Positions 9,229-18,420 of a stretch of 64,000 nt of DNA are shown piece after piece (the stretch's first letter is position 1; the number at the start of each line of letters is the position of its first letter). A program made the position numbers and the translations under genes. Location: the NCBI RefSeq assembly GCF_000815225.1, contig NZ_CP010427.1, positions 620,001-684,000 on the forward strand. Direction: 5' to 3'. This stretch comes from Allofrancisella guangzhouensis (GTDB taxonomy: Bacteria > Pseudomonadota > Gammaproteobacteria > Francisellales > Francisellaceae). A model generated the notes under the pieces. That model was not told the DNA's origin and did not search any database. It was given only the letters and a program-made list of their open reading frames with translations.

Positions 9229-9257
9229 AAAAATTTAACAATAATATTAGGATTATC

Positions 9258-9279
9258 TAAATTAGAAAAAACTAAAAGG
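9258..9279 (+). promoter_or_regulatory. Second operator-like half-site before the rhodanese gene
   Basis: TAAATTAG at 9258-9265 repeats the left arm of the 8879 palindrome. After the same 6-base spacing comes CTAAAAGG, a degenerate right arm that keeps only four of eight bases. It is next to the ribosome binding site of the rhodanese gene. Weak on its own; meaningful because of the upstream perfect copy. Confidence 0.35.
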
Positions 9280-9287
9280 AGAAAAAG

Positions 9288-9809
9288 ATGCATAAGGTAG
9301 AAAAAATATCAGTAAGAGAATTTTTAGATTTACAAAAAAAAGAAAAGGTTAAACTAATAGATATTAGAACACCTCATGAGCATAAAAGAGAATGTATTGA
9401 TTGTGCCGAAAACATTATGGTTGATGATGTTTACGATGCTGATATTAAATCTGATGAAGTCGTAGTACTTTATTGCCAGTCTGGTAATAGAACTAACCAA
9501 GTAGCAGATAAAGTTTCTGGACTTAAAGCAAAGAAAGTTTATCTTTTAGATGGTGGTATAAACTCATGGAAACAACACAAGCAAGCAACTGTTAAAAATG
9601 TAAAAGAGCCTTTCCCAATTATGCGTCAAGTGCAAATAGTAGTTGGTTTTATGGTGCTATTAGGAGTTGTGCTATCGTTTACAGTATCACAATATTTTGC
9701 AATTTTAAGCGGTTTTTTTGGGGCGGGTCTTTTATTTGCAGGGTTATCTGGCACTTGTGCTTTAGCAAATATTTTACAATTATTACCATACAATAAGAAA
9801 TCTAGATAG
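9288..9809 (+). CDS. Rhodanese domain protein with C-terminal membrane hairpin (DUF2892-like)
   Basis: A 173-residue protein with an AGGAG ribosome binding site. Residues about 5-100 are a single rhodanese domain, with catalytic Cys63 in the loop CQSGNRT. Residues about 112-160 form two hydrophobic helices with LLFAGLSGTCALANIL, like the DUF2892 membrane unit that is often fused to or next to rhodaneses. It should move sulfane sulfur between thiosulfate or glutathione persulfide and acceptors at the inner membrane. It lies between the persulfide-sensing repressor gene and the dioxygenase gene (10-base gap), so it is probably induced by reactive sulfur. Confidence 0.9.
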   Translation: MHKVEKISVREFLDLQKKEKVKLIDIRTPHEHKRECIDCAENIMVDDVYDADIKSDEVVVLYCQSGNRTNQVADKVSGLKAKKVYLLDGGINSWKQHKQATVKNVKEPFPIMRQVQIVVGFMVLLGVVLSFTVSQYFAILSGFFGAGLLFAGLSGTCALANILQLLPYNKKSR

Positions 9810-9819
9810 GAAAGAAATT

Positions 9820-10506
9820 ATGGTTTTTAGACAGTTATTTGATATAGATACTTTTACATATACTTACCTTATAGCCTCAGGGGAAGGTAGAGAAGCTATT
9901 ATAATAGACCCAGTTAATACACAGTTAGGCAAGTATCATAAACTTTTTAATGAGCTAGATCTTAAATTAGTGGCTGCTATTGATACTCATGTGCATGCTG
10001 ATCATATTACAGCTATTGGACAACTAAGAAATGATATTGGTTGTAATTCTGTGATGGGTGCTCATACTAAAGTAGAATGTGTTTCTGTGAAAATTAAAGA
10101 AGATGAGACTATTGATTTTGATGGGTTAAAATTAAAAGCAATCTATACACCAGGTCATACAGATGATTCATATAGCTTTATTCTTGGAGATAAACTTTTT
10201 ACAGGTGACACTCTATTTGTAAGAGGTACTGGTAGAACAGATTTTCAACATGGAGATTCTTTTGCTCAATATGATAGTATCAAGAACAAACTTTTTAAGC
10301 TTCCAGATGAAACTATAGTTTATCCTGGTCATGATTATAATGGCTTTACATCTAGTACTATTGGTGAGGAGAAAAGGTTTAACCCAAGGTTACAAGTTAA
10401 ATCAGCACAAGAGTATGCAGAATTTATGGCAAACTTAAATCTACCAACCCCTAAATACATGGATGTGGCTGTTCCAGCTAATTTAAAATGTGGTCTGGTG
10501 AAGTAA
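9820..10506 (+). CDS. Metallo-beta-lactamase-fold persulfide dioxygenase (ETHE1/Blh-like)
   Basis: A 228-residue cytoplasmic enzyme. The metal-binding motif THVHADH is at residues 56-62. TPGHTDDSYSF and GDTLFVRGTGRTDFQHGD are the ETHE1-type signatures that separate it from true glyoxalase II, and VYPGHDY is the last metal ligand block. It should oxidise glutathione persulfide to sulfite and glutathione with one iron. Together with the rhodanese and the BigR-like repressor it makes a compact sulfide/persulfide detoxification operon. Confidence 0.88.
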   Translation: MVFRQLFDIDTFTYTYLIASGEGREAIIIDPVNTQLGKYHKLFNELDLKLVAAIDTHVHADHITAIGQLRNDIGCNSVMGAHTKVECVSVKIKEDETIDFDGLKLKAIYTPGHTDDSYSFILGDKLFTGDTLFVRGTGRTDFQHGDSFAQYDSIKNKLFKLPDETIVYPGHDYNGFTSSTIGEEKRFNPRLQVKSAQEYAEFMANLNLPTPKYMDVAVPANLKCGLVK

Positions 10507-10586
10507 AAACTAAACGATAAAATAACGATAAAATTTTGCAAAGAATATTTGCTACTATGTTGATTATGTTGGGGTTCATGATTTAT

Positions 10587-11195
10587 TTAGCTAGTCTTTA
10601 ACCAACCAGTGATACTGAGCCTTTTAACTTCTGACAAAATAGTCTTAACCTCGTGTTGTATTTTTTTACTATTAAATATGACTATTTTTCCACAAGCTGG
10701 ATAGATGTTTAAATTTTCGTCTGGGAGATACAGTTTAAGTTCGCCACCATAAGATTCTTGCCAAGCGTCATTTAAATAACACACTATAGATATACTGCGG
10801 CGATCATCATTTTGAAACGTATCAATATGCTTTTTATAAAAAGCACCTTTTGGGTAAATTGCATAATGGAACTCTTTTGTAACAATTCCAGCAAAGCAAG
10901 TTTTATTTATATATTCTATAAAGTTATTTACTTTTTGAAAAAATGCTTGAGCATGCTTTGTTTCATCTAGCCAATAAATAAAATCACTGCGGATAGATCT
11001 TTTAACTGTCTCGTTTAACTTATTACCTATTGCTGATTTTCTAAAACAATCCTCTTGGTAGAGTTGAGCTAATTCAGCTGTTAATAATGAAGTTTCATTG
11101 CTAGAGAGCCAATTATCTATGACACAATAACCATTATTAAAAAAGTTTGTAATAATTTTTTCAAAAAGAGGATTTGTAGGTAGTAAATTAGACAT
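10587..11195 (-). CDS. 2-oxoglutarate/Fe(II)-dependent oxygenase (prolyl 4-hydroxylase-like)
   Basis: A 202-residue protein. I chose ATG 11195 because GGA lies seven bases upstream; an ATG at 11201 and a TTG at 11207 are also in frame. The double-stranded beta-helix core shows the iron triad: HID (about residues 132-134) and a distal His in KKIQHEVK, with the 2-oxoglutarate-binding Arg in VKRLSITGW. YGGELKLYLP is typical of P4Hc-domain oxygenases. The substrate is unknown: bacterial relatives hydroxylate proteins such as EF-Tu or small molecules. It lies 51 bases downstream of a YcgN-family gene on the same strand. Confidence 0.85.
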   Translation of the reverse strand: MSNLLPTNPLFEKIITNFFNNGYCVIDNWLSSNETSLLTAELAQLYQEDCFRKSAIGNKLNETVKRSIRSDFIYWLDETKHAQAFFQKVNNFIEYINKTCFAGIVTKEFHYAIYPKGAFYKKHIDTFQNDDRRSISIVCYLNDAWQESYGGELKLYLPDENLNIYPACGKIVIFNSKKIQHEVKTILSEVKRLSITGWLKTS

Positions 11196-11246
11196 GAACA
11201 TGTCCAATAAAGATTTAGTAAGCGAAGTATATACTAAATTTGGGAA

Positions 11247-11693
11247 TTAGTTATCTAACTTTATTATAAAATCATCTAAATACTCATCGATATCTAGTTC
11301 ATATTCTGAGATAGCAAAGTGCTTAGCTGATTTTTTTTGGTTATGCATTTGCTCAGTTGAGCCAGTATTTAGGTGGTGCCATTCTGGTAAATCTTTACCT
11401 TCTAAAAGTAGTTTATAGCTACAAGTGTTTGGTAGCCACTTATAAGCATGGTTTTTTAATTGCTTATAGGTTAGGTTTATACATTCAGGTACTATCTGTT
11501 TTCTTTCTTCATACATGTAACATTGGCATTTTGTTATATCTAAAAGTTTACAACTAACCTTAGTGTAGTAAACTTCATCGCTTTGATCATCTTGTAGCTT
11601 ATTTAAACAGCATAATCCACATCTATCACATACAGATTCCCACTGCTCATTAGTCATATCTTTTAACTTAATTTCTTGCCACCATTTATGCAT
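11247..11693 (-). CDS. YcgN-family (UPF0260) cysteine-cluster protein
   Basis: A 148-residue protein matching the UPF0260/YcgN family in length and motifs: CDRCGLCCLNKL (about residues 22-33) followed by a C...CQCY pattern and VPECINLT. The C-x2-C-x2-C-C cluster belongs to the putative zinc/iron-chelating domain. Its biochemical role is not established in any organism I know of. It probably shares a transcript with the downstream oxygenase gene, and is divergent from nusB. Confidence 0.88.
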   Translation of the reverse strand: MHKWWQEIKLKDMTNEQWESVCDRCGLCCLNKLQDDQSDEVYYTKVSCKLLDITKCQCYMYEERKQIVPECINLTYKQLKNHAYKWLPNTCSYKLLLEGKDLPEWHHLNTGSTEQMHNQKKSAKHFAISEYELDIDEYLDDFIIKLDN

Positions 11694-11774
11694 ATTTTAC
11701 TTTTTGTTAGGTATAATAGTTACTTGCAAAAACTATGATATCTCAAATTATCAAAAAAAACATTAAAGGTTACT

Positions 11775-12200
11775 ATGAAAACTACAGCTAGAGCTAGAAA
11801 TAATGCTCGTTTATATACCGTACAAGCTTTATACCAAAAAAAGATAGCAGGTAATACGTTCGATGAATTAAAAGTTCAATATTACTCTGATAATGCTGAA
11901 AGGCACCAAACAGATTGGAATCTGTTTTATAGGCTTATAGATTCTGCACAGTCGAATGAAGAAACTATACAAGAGCATATAAAACAAAACTCCAAAGATG
12001 GGATAGATTTAATAAACTATGTCGATTTGGCTGTATTACAATCTGCTGTTGCAGAACTTATAGAATGTTTGGAAAATCCATATCAAGTAATTATTAAAGA
12101 ATACGTTGAAATAGCTTATAGTATGGGTACAGAAGAAGGATATAAATTTGTTAATGCTATGTTACAAAAATTAGCAAAAACTATTAGAGGTGAAGAGTAA
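11775..12200 (+). CDS. nusB: Transcription antitermination factor NusB
   Basis: A 141-residue all-helical RNA-binding protein. The N-terminus has the family pattern RNNARLYTVQALYQ. DLINYVDLAVLQSAVAELIE and NPYQVIIKEYVEIAYSMGTEEGYKFVNAMLQKLA match the C-terminal helices of NusB. It acts with NusE/S10 on boxA in rRNA transcripts. The last 17 bases overlap the end of the convergent amidase gene. Confidence 0.95.
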   Translation: MKTTARARNNARLYTVQALYQKKIAGNTFDELKVQYYSDNAERHQTDWNLFYRLIDSAQSNEETIQEHIKQNSKDGIDLINYVDLAVLQSAVAELIECLENPYQVIIKEYVEIAYSMGTEEGYKFVNAMLQKLAKTIRGEE

Positions 12201-12954
12201 AGTTATCTTGGCAAGCTAAGAAATTAAATTTTTCTCTATGTTGAATTTGCTCATTTCTATTTAATTCGGCAATAAGTATAGCTTCTTTATATTCTTCATA
12301 AGCTAATATTCCACCATTATAATCGATAATCATGCTATCTCCAGCATAACTAAAACTTGGGTCGTTTCCTACTCTATTGCAAGCTATTACAAATACTTGG
12401 TTTTCTATGGCTCTAGCTTTAAGTAAAGCTTGCCAATGTTTACGTCGTGATTCAGGCCAGCAAGCTACATTTAGTAAAATATCATATTCATTATTATTGC
12501 AGTTAAATACAGGAAAACGCAAGTCAAAGCAAACTGTAAGAAGTATCTGGAAACCTTTATATTGGATTATTTTTCGTTGGTCTCCTTTGGTGTATTTTTT
12601 ATCTTCACCTGCATGTATAAAAAGGTGATTTTTATCGTATGTAGACACCTCTTTTTCAGATGTTACAAAATATAATCTATTAGCAATTTTATTATCTGTG
12701 AACGTTGCTGCACTACCAACAATAGCAGAATTTCTATCTTTTACCTGATTATACATCCAGTTAACAATATCCTCCTCATAGCTAGCTTCACTGGTTGGAT
12801 TCATAATAAAACCTGTATTAAACATCTCAGGTAAGATAATTAAGTCTATATCTTGGTCTAGAGTAGCTATTTTTTGACCTAGTTTTGCGTAGTTTAAATC
12901 TTTATTACCCCAAGCTATATCGTTTTGTATTATTGCAACGGTTAGTTTGTTCAT
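12184..12954 (-). CDS. Nitrilase-superfamily omega-amidase (YafV/Nit2-like)
   Basis: A 256-residue carbon-nitrogen hydrolase with the catalytic triad in order: Glu in LILPEMFNTGF, Lys in YDKNHLF and Cys in LTVCFDLRFPVF. The sequence fits YafV, which deaminates alpha-ketoglutaramate to 2-oxoglutarate. The next gene upstream on the same strand encodes a methionine/glutamine-type aminotransferase whose product would be that substrate, so the pair likely works in the salvage of 4-methylthio-2-oxobutanoate to methionine. The stop overlaps the end of nusB. Confidence 0.85.
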   Translation of the reverse strand: MNKLTVAIIQNDIAWGNKDLNYAKLGQKIATLDQDIDLIILPEMFNTGFIMNPTSEASYEEDIVNWMYNQVKDRNSAIVGSAATFTDNKIANRLYFVTSEKEVSTYDKNHLFIHAGEDKKYTKGDQRKIIQYKGFQILLTVCFDLRFPVFNCNNNEYDILLNVACWPESRRKHWQALLKARAIENQVFVIACNRVGNDPSFSYAGDSMIIDYNGGILAYEEYKEAILIAELNRNEQIQHREKFNFLACQDNFTLHL

Positions 12955-12998
12955 ATTTTGTTATTTTCCTGTGTGGTGTATAGTTTTGTAGTTTGCTT

Positions 12999-14132
12999 TT
13001 AGATGTTTGATAGGATTTTTGCTCCTTTAATAATAGAGTCATCTTTTTTAGCAAAGCATAGTCTAAGCAAACCATTTCTAGGTTTTTCAAAAAGTGATGA
13101 TACTGGTATTAGTCCAACACCATATTCTTTGATAAGTCTCGTAGCAAATTTCTCATCATCTTCATTGCTAATATTAGTATAATCTAGCATCTGAAAAGGT
13201 GAACCATGCCACTCTAGTAACTTAAAGTGAGAGTCTTTTAAATGTTGGCGTAATAAAGAGTGTTGTTGTTTATAAAGTTTATGAAGATTTTGGTAATATT
13301 CAGGGTGATCTAAAATTCCTTCAGCTAACGCTAGTTGCATAGGGTGGACTGCTGAAAAAGTCGAAAATTGTTTTACTGACAAAATATTTTTTATAATTTC
13401 ACTAGGAGCTATCGCAATTCCTAAACGCCATCCTGTTAGGTTATAAGTTTTACCTAGAGATTGCAGCACTACTAGTTTATTTCTAAGGTCATAAATTTCT
13501 ATGGCACTAGTAAAATTCTCATCGGCATAAATATGCTCATAAACCTCATCAGCTATAACTAAAATGCTTTTATTTTTAATGATTTTAGCAAACTCTAGGT
13601 ATTCTTCTTTTGAAATGATGCTACCCATAGGATTATGAGGGGAGTTAAGAATAATAGCTTTAGTTTTATCTGTAATGGCGTTTGCTATAGCTTGTAAATC
13701 AATTTTACCGTTGGGCATTAGGCTTAATCTTATTGGTATACCTTGGTTGAGTTTTGTTAATCCTACGTAAGCATCAAATACAGGATCAAACATTATCACT
13801 TCATCATCCTTATCTACATACGCTGTAATAGCAGCAAATAATCCCTCGATAGCTCCAGTTGTAATAGCGACATTATCAATATCTATATCTACATCATAGC
13901 AATTTTTAGTTTTTTGAATTATAGCTTTTCGTAAAGCTAATGTGCCAGGAATTGGTGAATATTGGTTTTTACCTTGTTGCATGTAAAAGTTTGTACGATC
14001 AATCAGCCATTCAGGCGTATCAAAATCAGGTGCTCCTTGGGTAAAACTAATAGCATTATATTCAGCTGCCATTACAGCAAATTTTCCATATACGGATGGC
14101 GATGTGTCAATGTATGATTTTGGCTGGATCAT
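12999..14132 (-). CDS. Class I/II PLP aminotransferase (YbdL-like, methionine/glutamine type)
   Basis: A 377-residue fold-type I aminotransferase. The PLP lysine is in SLGKTYNLTGWRLG; other fold landmarks are TTGAIEGLFAA, NSPHNPMGSI and IADEVYEHI, and the substrate-carboxylate Arg lies in LLRLCFAK near the C-terminus. The sequence resembles YbdL and kynurenine/glutamine transaminases, which use methionine or its keto acid. It lies 44 bases upstream of the omega-amidase gene, a pairing that supports the keto-acid salvage role. Confidence 0.85.
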   Translation of the reverse strand: MIQPKSYIDTSPSVYGKFAVMAAEYNAISFTQGAPDFDTPEWLIDRTNFYMQQGKNQYSPIPGTLALRKAIIQKTKNCYDVDIDIDNVAITTGAIEGLFAAITAYVDKDDEVIMFDPVFDAYVGLTKLNQGIPIRLSLMPNGKIDLQAIANAITDKTKAIILNSPHNPMGSIISKEEYLEFAKIIKNKSILVIADEVYEHIYADENFTSAIEIYDLRNKLVVLQSLGKTYNLTGWRLGIAIAPSEIIKNILSVKQFSTFSAVHPMQLALAEGILDHPEYYQNLHKLYKQQHSLLRQHLKDSHFKLLEWHGSPFQMLDYTNISNEDDEKFATRLIKEYGVGLIPVSSLFEKPRNGLLRLCFAKKDDSIIKGAKILSNI

Positions 14133-14206
14133 AATTAAAAAAATGGAGTTAGGTTTATAAGAAGTATACTAGTATTTTAAGTTTGGTCAAATGGGTGGTA
14201 AGAACT

Positions 14207-15907
14207 TTAGACCTTTAAGATTTCTTTTAATTGTTTAATAGTAATTTCTTGTTTTTCTTGGGTTTTACGGTTTTTATATTCAATTAAACCTTGCTCAAAA
14301 AGCCTATCACCAATTATTATATGATGAGAATAACCAATCAAATCAGCATCAGCAAACATCACACCTGGACGATTACCGCGATCATCTAAGAGTACATCTA
14401 TACCATTAGTAATTAAATCTTGATAAAGATTGTCAGAAACTCTCTTTACCTTCTCGGATTTGTTGTAATTAATTGGTAGTATAACTACTTGAAATGGTGC
14501 TATAGTCTCTGGCCAGATAATCCCTTTATCATCGTGGGACTGTTCTATTGTCGCAGCAATAACACGAGACACACCAAATCCATAACAACCCATTAGCATA
14601 GGCTTAGATTTACCATCTTGGCCAATAATATTAGCATTCATCGGTTTAGAATAAATATCCTCAAGCTCAAAAATATGGCCAACTTCTATGCCATTGGTTA
14701 ATTCTAAAGTACCCCTACCGTCCGGTGAAATATCCCCAGCAACTACATTTCTAATATCAGCAACCTGATAGTTTATTACATCTCTATCCCAATCTACATT
14801 TATAAGATGATAATCATCCTCATTTGCACCACAACATAGATCTGTAATTGCCACAGCACTATAATCAGCAATTATGGGAATAGGGCAGTTATATATACCA
14901 AGCGAACCAGCATTAGCATTAAAAATTGAGAAAATTTCTTCTTTTGTAGCTAAAGTATACGGTGCTACTACTTGTTCTAGTCTATTGATTTTAGTTTCGT
15001 TAAGCTCATGATCACCACGTACAACTAGCGCAAAGAAATTGTTTCTAGCATCCCTTATCAGCATGGTTTTTACGGTCTGTTTTCTATCAAAATTCATATT
15101 GTTACAAAGGCTTTCAATAGTTTTGATATTTGGGGTATGAATTTTTTTTATATGGTTTTTAGAGGTCTTTTTTCTACTAAAATCTGGCTTTGCGTAAGTC
15201 GCTAATTCAATATTTGCCGCATAATCGCTGCAGGTGCTATAGCAAATAATATCTTCTCCAGCATTTGCTAGGACTTGAAATTCATGGCTGTTATCACCAC
15301 CTATAGCACCCGTATCTGCTTTTACGGGGCGATATTCTAGACCGATTTTGTCCAATATATTACAGTAAGTTTGATACATTTTCTGGTAAGTGGTATGTAA
15401 GCATTGACTGTTTTCATGAAAAGAGTAAGCATCTTTCATAATGAATTCACGTGCACGCATAACTCCAAAGCGAGGACGGATTTCATCTCTAAATTTTGTT
15501 TGGATTTGATACAGGTTTAGAGGTAGTTGTTTATAGCTTTTGATAATATCTCTAGCCATGTCTACAATTGGCTCTTCATGGGTTGGACCATAGCAAAAAT
15601 CTCTATCATGTCTATCTTTTAATTTTAGAAGTTCAGCACCAAACTTATCCCAACGGTGAGTTTCTTGTAAAAGTTCAGAAGGTAAAACACTTGGTAATAG
15701 TAACTCACTAGCTCCTGATTTATCCATTTCTTGACGAACAATATTTTGGATTTTTTGTAGTACTTTTAGTCCAATAGGTAACCAAGTATATACCCCAGAA
15801 GCCAATTTTTTAATTAGACCAGCTTTTAACATATACTGGTGACTAATAAGCACAGCTTCTTTAGGTAGCTCTTTTGTAGTAGCAATAAGGGTTTGAGATG
15901 CTTTCAT
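14207..15907 (-). CDS. proS: Prolyl-tRNA synthetase (bacterial long form)
   Basis: A 566-residue class II synthetase. Motif 2 region [21 protein letters not shown] is at about residues 137-158, and motif 3 region [15 protein letters not shown] at about 434-448. An insertion editing domain (about 225-390) lies between the motifs as in bacterial ProS. The C-terminal anticodon-binding domain follows. Transcription runs toward the aminotransferase gene, 74 bases away. Confidence 0.97.
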   Translation of the reverse strand: MKASQTLIATTKELPKEAVLISHQYMLKAGLIKKLASGVYTWLPIGLKVLQKIQNIVRQEMDKSGASELLLPSVLPSELLQETHRWDKFGAELLKLKDRHDRDFCYGPTHEEPIVDMARDIIKSYKQLPLNLYQIQTKFRDEIRPRFGVMRAREFIMKDAYSFHENSQCLHTTYQKMYQTYCNILDKIGLEYRPVKADTGAIGGDNSHEFQVLANAGEDIICYSTCSDYAANIELATYAKPDFSRKKTSKNHIKKIHTPNIKTIESLCNNMNFDRKQTVKTMLIRDARNNFFALVVRGDHELNETKINRLEQVVAPYTLATKEEIFSIFNANAGSLGIYNCPIPIIADYSAVAITDLCCGANEDDYHLINVDWDRDVINYQVADIRNVVAGDISPDGRGTLELTNGIEVGHIFELEDIYSKPMNANIIGQDGKSKPMLMGCYGFGVSRVIAATIEQSHDDKGIIWPETIAPFQVVILPINYNKSEKVKRVSDNLYQDLITNGIDVLLDDRGNRPGVMFADADLIGYSHHIIIGDRLFEQGLIEYKNRKTQEKQEITIKQLKEILKV

Positions 15908-16552
15908 GGTTTAGGATCTTACAAATAATAAAGTTGCTAGATTATAACAAAAAATAGTGACAAAATATAAGGAAAAAGACTATGATGGATGCAAGTTAGG
16001 AGATATGAAAGATTAAGGAAAACCACTTGCACCCATCAAAAGTCAGATTAAAACTAAGTCTTAATATAATTTGGTATAATTATGTATATAAATTAATACT
16101 CAATTTGTTTAATTATATATTGTAAAATTTATAAGTCAAGTTTTAAAAAAATAAAATTTCTCGGACAATTTCATTGAAGAAGAGCGTTGTTAGAAAATAT
16201 TGTTTAATTTGTCTATAGGTTATTTGACGATTACATTTATTTAACTTGCAAGGGTATAAATATTTATTTATAAGCTTTCTTCGCACATTCCGCTACCTGC
16301 TAATCAGAATTAGTTATTTATGTAAAAACTTGACTATGAGACTGATACTCCAACAGAACAAAAATCAAAGTTTATATTATCTTTGTGGTAGTTTTAAAAA
16401 ACTTACGTAATTCAACTTTCATAATTATAATAAAAAGAATTTTAAAATTATTTTATGTTACGTTTTGTATTTATAGTTATAATTTATTATAAATATAAAT
16501 TATGTATTTATGCGATAATAAATAAACCAATTGTGGGAGAAGTATTATTAAG
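15908..16552. other. Gene-poor spacer at the left edge of an accessory island
   Basis: 645 bases without a convincing gene on either strand. It holds an imperfect long inverted repeat (15979-16043) and a very AT-rich stretch with many TATAAT-like words just before the gene at 16553. I see no RNA gene. Confidence 0.6.
15979..16043. repeat. Long imperfect inverted repeat downstream-facing of proS start
   Basis: GATGGATGCAAGT (15984-15996) and ACTTGCACCCATC (16025-16037) pair in 12 of 13 positions, with a 28-base loop; pairing extends outward on both sides with one bulge (ACT...AGT). There is no T tract, so it is not a standard terminator. It may be the scar of a small mobile repeat or a structured transcript. 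Confidence 0.5.
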
Positions 16553-17371
16553 ATGAATTATTATGATAAGCTAAAAGAAAATATAGAAGATATTTCCATC
16601 TATTGTGATTGGGGTAATTATTACAAGATTTTAGGTTTGCCAAGAGGATTATGTTTGGGGCTTGCTGCTATGTGGGGTCAGGCTTATTTAGCTGGTGATA
16701 CTGACACATATTATCAAAGGCTTGGATTATTAACGCGTGATTATGCTTCCCAGCCGTTTAAATTTAATAATAAAGAATATAAGAACTTATCAGAACTTAT
16801 TAATGATATAAGTGATTTTGAAAAAGAGATAGCAAAATTAAAGCCTGTTGGACAAGCAAATTTATATACTAGTATAGCTATTAACAGGAAAGAATATGAG
16901 CTTATTATATCTATAAGAGCTTTTTTGGATGGATTAGCTGCTTATCAAGAGCCTGGGAATACATTTCTAGCTGATAGGCATAATAAGGTTTATATTCAAA
17001 ATACGTTAAAAAGTTCTAAGTATGTTTTAAATAAAAAATTAACATATATTGAAAGGAAAGTTTTTAGTGATCAGAACTCTCAAGTAACATATGAGGAGGT
17101 TTCACCACTTATAGAAATATATAATTATCCTTTTGTTGGAGAAGAAAAAGATTATATGAGATTTATAGGACCATTAATTAATAAATTATCCGAATGTTCA
17201 TTTTATTCCTATGTTCAGTTAGGCAGTATTGATCATGCTATTGCTTTTAACTCTAGAAAAGAGCTATACGACGCTAATAATTTGAGGTCTGGTAGAGGTA
17301 TAATCAAAGCCGTTAAAAGTACTCACATACAATATTTAGTTCGTATGATATTTAAGGCTTTTAGTTTTAAT
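16553..17371 (+). pseudogene. N-terminal part of split effector-like gene: YopT/C58-like cysteine protease domain
   Basis: 273 codons of the original frame are left of the IS30 insertion; reading on into the element adds three codons and a TAG at 17381. The pattern fits papain-like YopT/AvrPphB (C58) proteases: RGLCLGLAAMW with Cys34, then IDHAIAF with His228, then LYDAN with Asp240. The Cys-G-L-x3-W, H-A-x-A and D-x-N spacing all agree, though overall similarity to known members cannot be tested here. No signal peptide is present. Without the insertion the frame continues through 18418-19710 and would give a 702-residue protease-ankyrin protein. The catalytic domain itself is complete and could still be made as a 276-residue product. 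Confidence 0.6.
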
Positions 17372-18420
17372 GCTAGATTGTAGTCTCAATGTTTATACTG
17401 ATTCCGAAATGTACCTCATTAGGTGTTAAATAATTTAAACATTTTTTAGGTCTATTATTCAAGTCAATTTGCAACTTTCTAAGATACTGATGAGAGATAT
17501 TACTAAAATCAGTACCTTTAGGAATAAATTGTCTGATATACCTATTCATGTTTTCATTTGTACCTCTTTGCCATGGACTATATGCATCTGCAAAGAATAC
17601 TTTAATACCAGTTTTATTTGATAAATTTTTGTGTTTAGCAAACTCTTTACCATTATCAAAAGTAGCTGTGGTAATTTTATTACCATTTGATGCTCTGTAT
17701 AAAATTTGGTTAATTGAACTAGCTGTTCTATCTTTAGCTTTGCCTAGAATTGTGAATCTACTAACTCTATCTACCATAGTCAAAATAGCTCCTTTATGAT
17801 CTTTACCGACTATAGTATCACCTTCAAAATGATACAGCTCTTTTCTATCATTAGCTGCTTTAGGCCTTTGTGATATGTTGACTCTATCCTTTATCTTACC
17901 TTGATTTGAGGAGCCTTCTTTTTTGTATTTGTAACGCCTACCTTTGAAGAATAATAACTGTTTAAGGTTATGTCTTTGTATAAAGTTATAAACAGCTTTA
18001 AAACTTAGCTTAGCTATACCTTCATGCTTTAATCTACCACAAATTAACTCCGGTGATATTTTCTTTTTGAGTAAAGCTATTATCAGCTTTTTAACTTCAT
18101 TAGTAAGTTTATGATTATTTGACTTTCTACGACTACAATACAACTTATGGGCTATCTCTGCAGAATAACTTTTACCTACTTTATTCCTTTTAAGTTCATT
18201 TATAACAGCTGTTTTACTAAATCCTATTTTATTAGCTATTGCTGCTTCTAAGTATCCTAATTTAAGTAAATTTTCTATATAATATCTATCTGAAAGAGTT
18301 AAATGTCTATGTGCCATTTTTAGTTCCTGTTCGTTTATTTAAGTTCTTCTCAAACCTAATAAACTACATCTGGAACTCTCTTTCAACTATTTTAAAACTT
18401 TCAGAATACAATCTAGCAAT
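17369..18420 (-). mobile_element. IS30-family insertion sequence with 3-bp target duplication
   Basis: The element spans 17372-18417 (1046 bp). Its ends are inverted repeats starting GCTAGATTGTA, with 20 of the first 23 positions matching. It is flanked by AAT at 17369-17371 and 18418-18420, a 3-bp target duplication normal for IS30. It carries one transposase gene. Intact ends and gene indicate a recent, perhaps still mobile, copy. Confidence 0.9.
17373..18317 (-). CDS. IS30-family transposase
   Basis: A 314-residue protein with an N-terminal helix-turn-helix (about residues 1-60, including HLTLSDRYYIENLLK) and a DDE catalytic domain: Asp in FEGDTIVG, Asp in TTATFDNGKEF and Glu in WQRGTNENMNRYIRQF, the last block being the IS30 hallmark. 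The stop codon falls inside the left terminal repeat. The gene fills nearly all of the element and is intact. Confidence 0.95.
   Translation of the reverse strand: MAHRHLTLSDRYYIENLLKLGYLEAAIANKIGFSKTAVINELKRNKVGKSYSAEIAHKLYCSRRKSNNHKLTNEVKKLIIALLKKKISPELICGRLKHEGIAKLSFKAVYNFIQRHNLKQLLFFKGRRYKYKKEGSSNQGKIKDRVNISQRPKAANDRKELYHFEGDTIVGKDHKGAILTMVDRVSRFTILGKAKDRTASSINQILYRASNGNKITTATFDNGKEFAKHKNLSNKTGIKVFFADAYSPWQRGTNENMNRYIRQFIPKGTDFSNISHQYLRKLQIDLNNRPKKCLNYLTPNEVHFGISINIETTI

Noticed and set aside
10536-10600. Tiny hydrophobic peptide frame after the persulfide dioxygenase gene
   Set aside because: About 20 codons from a TTG with no ribosome binding site; too short to support.
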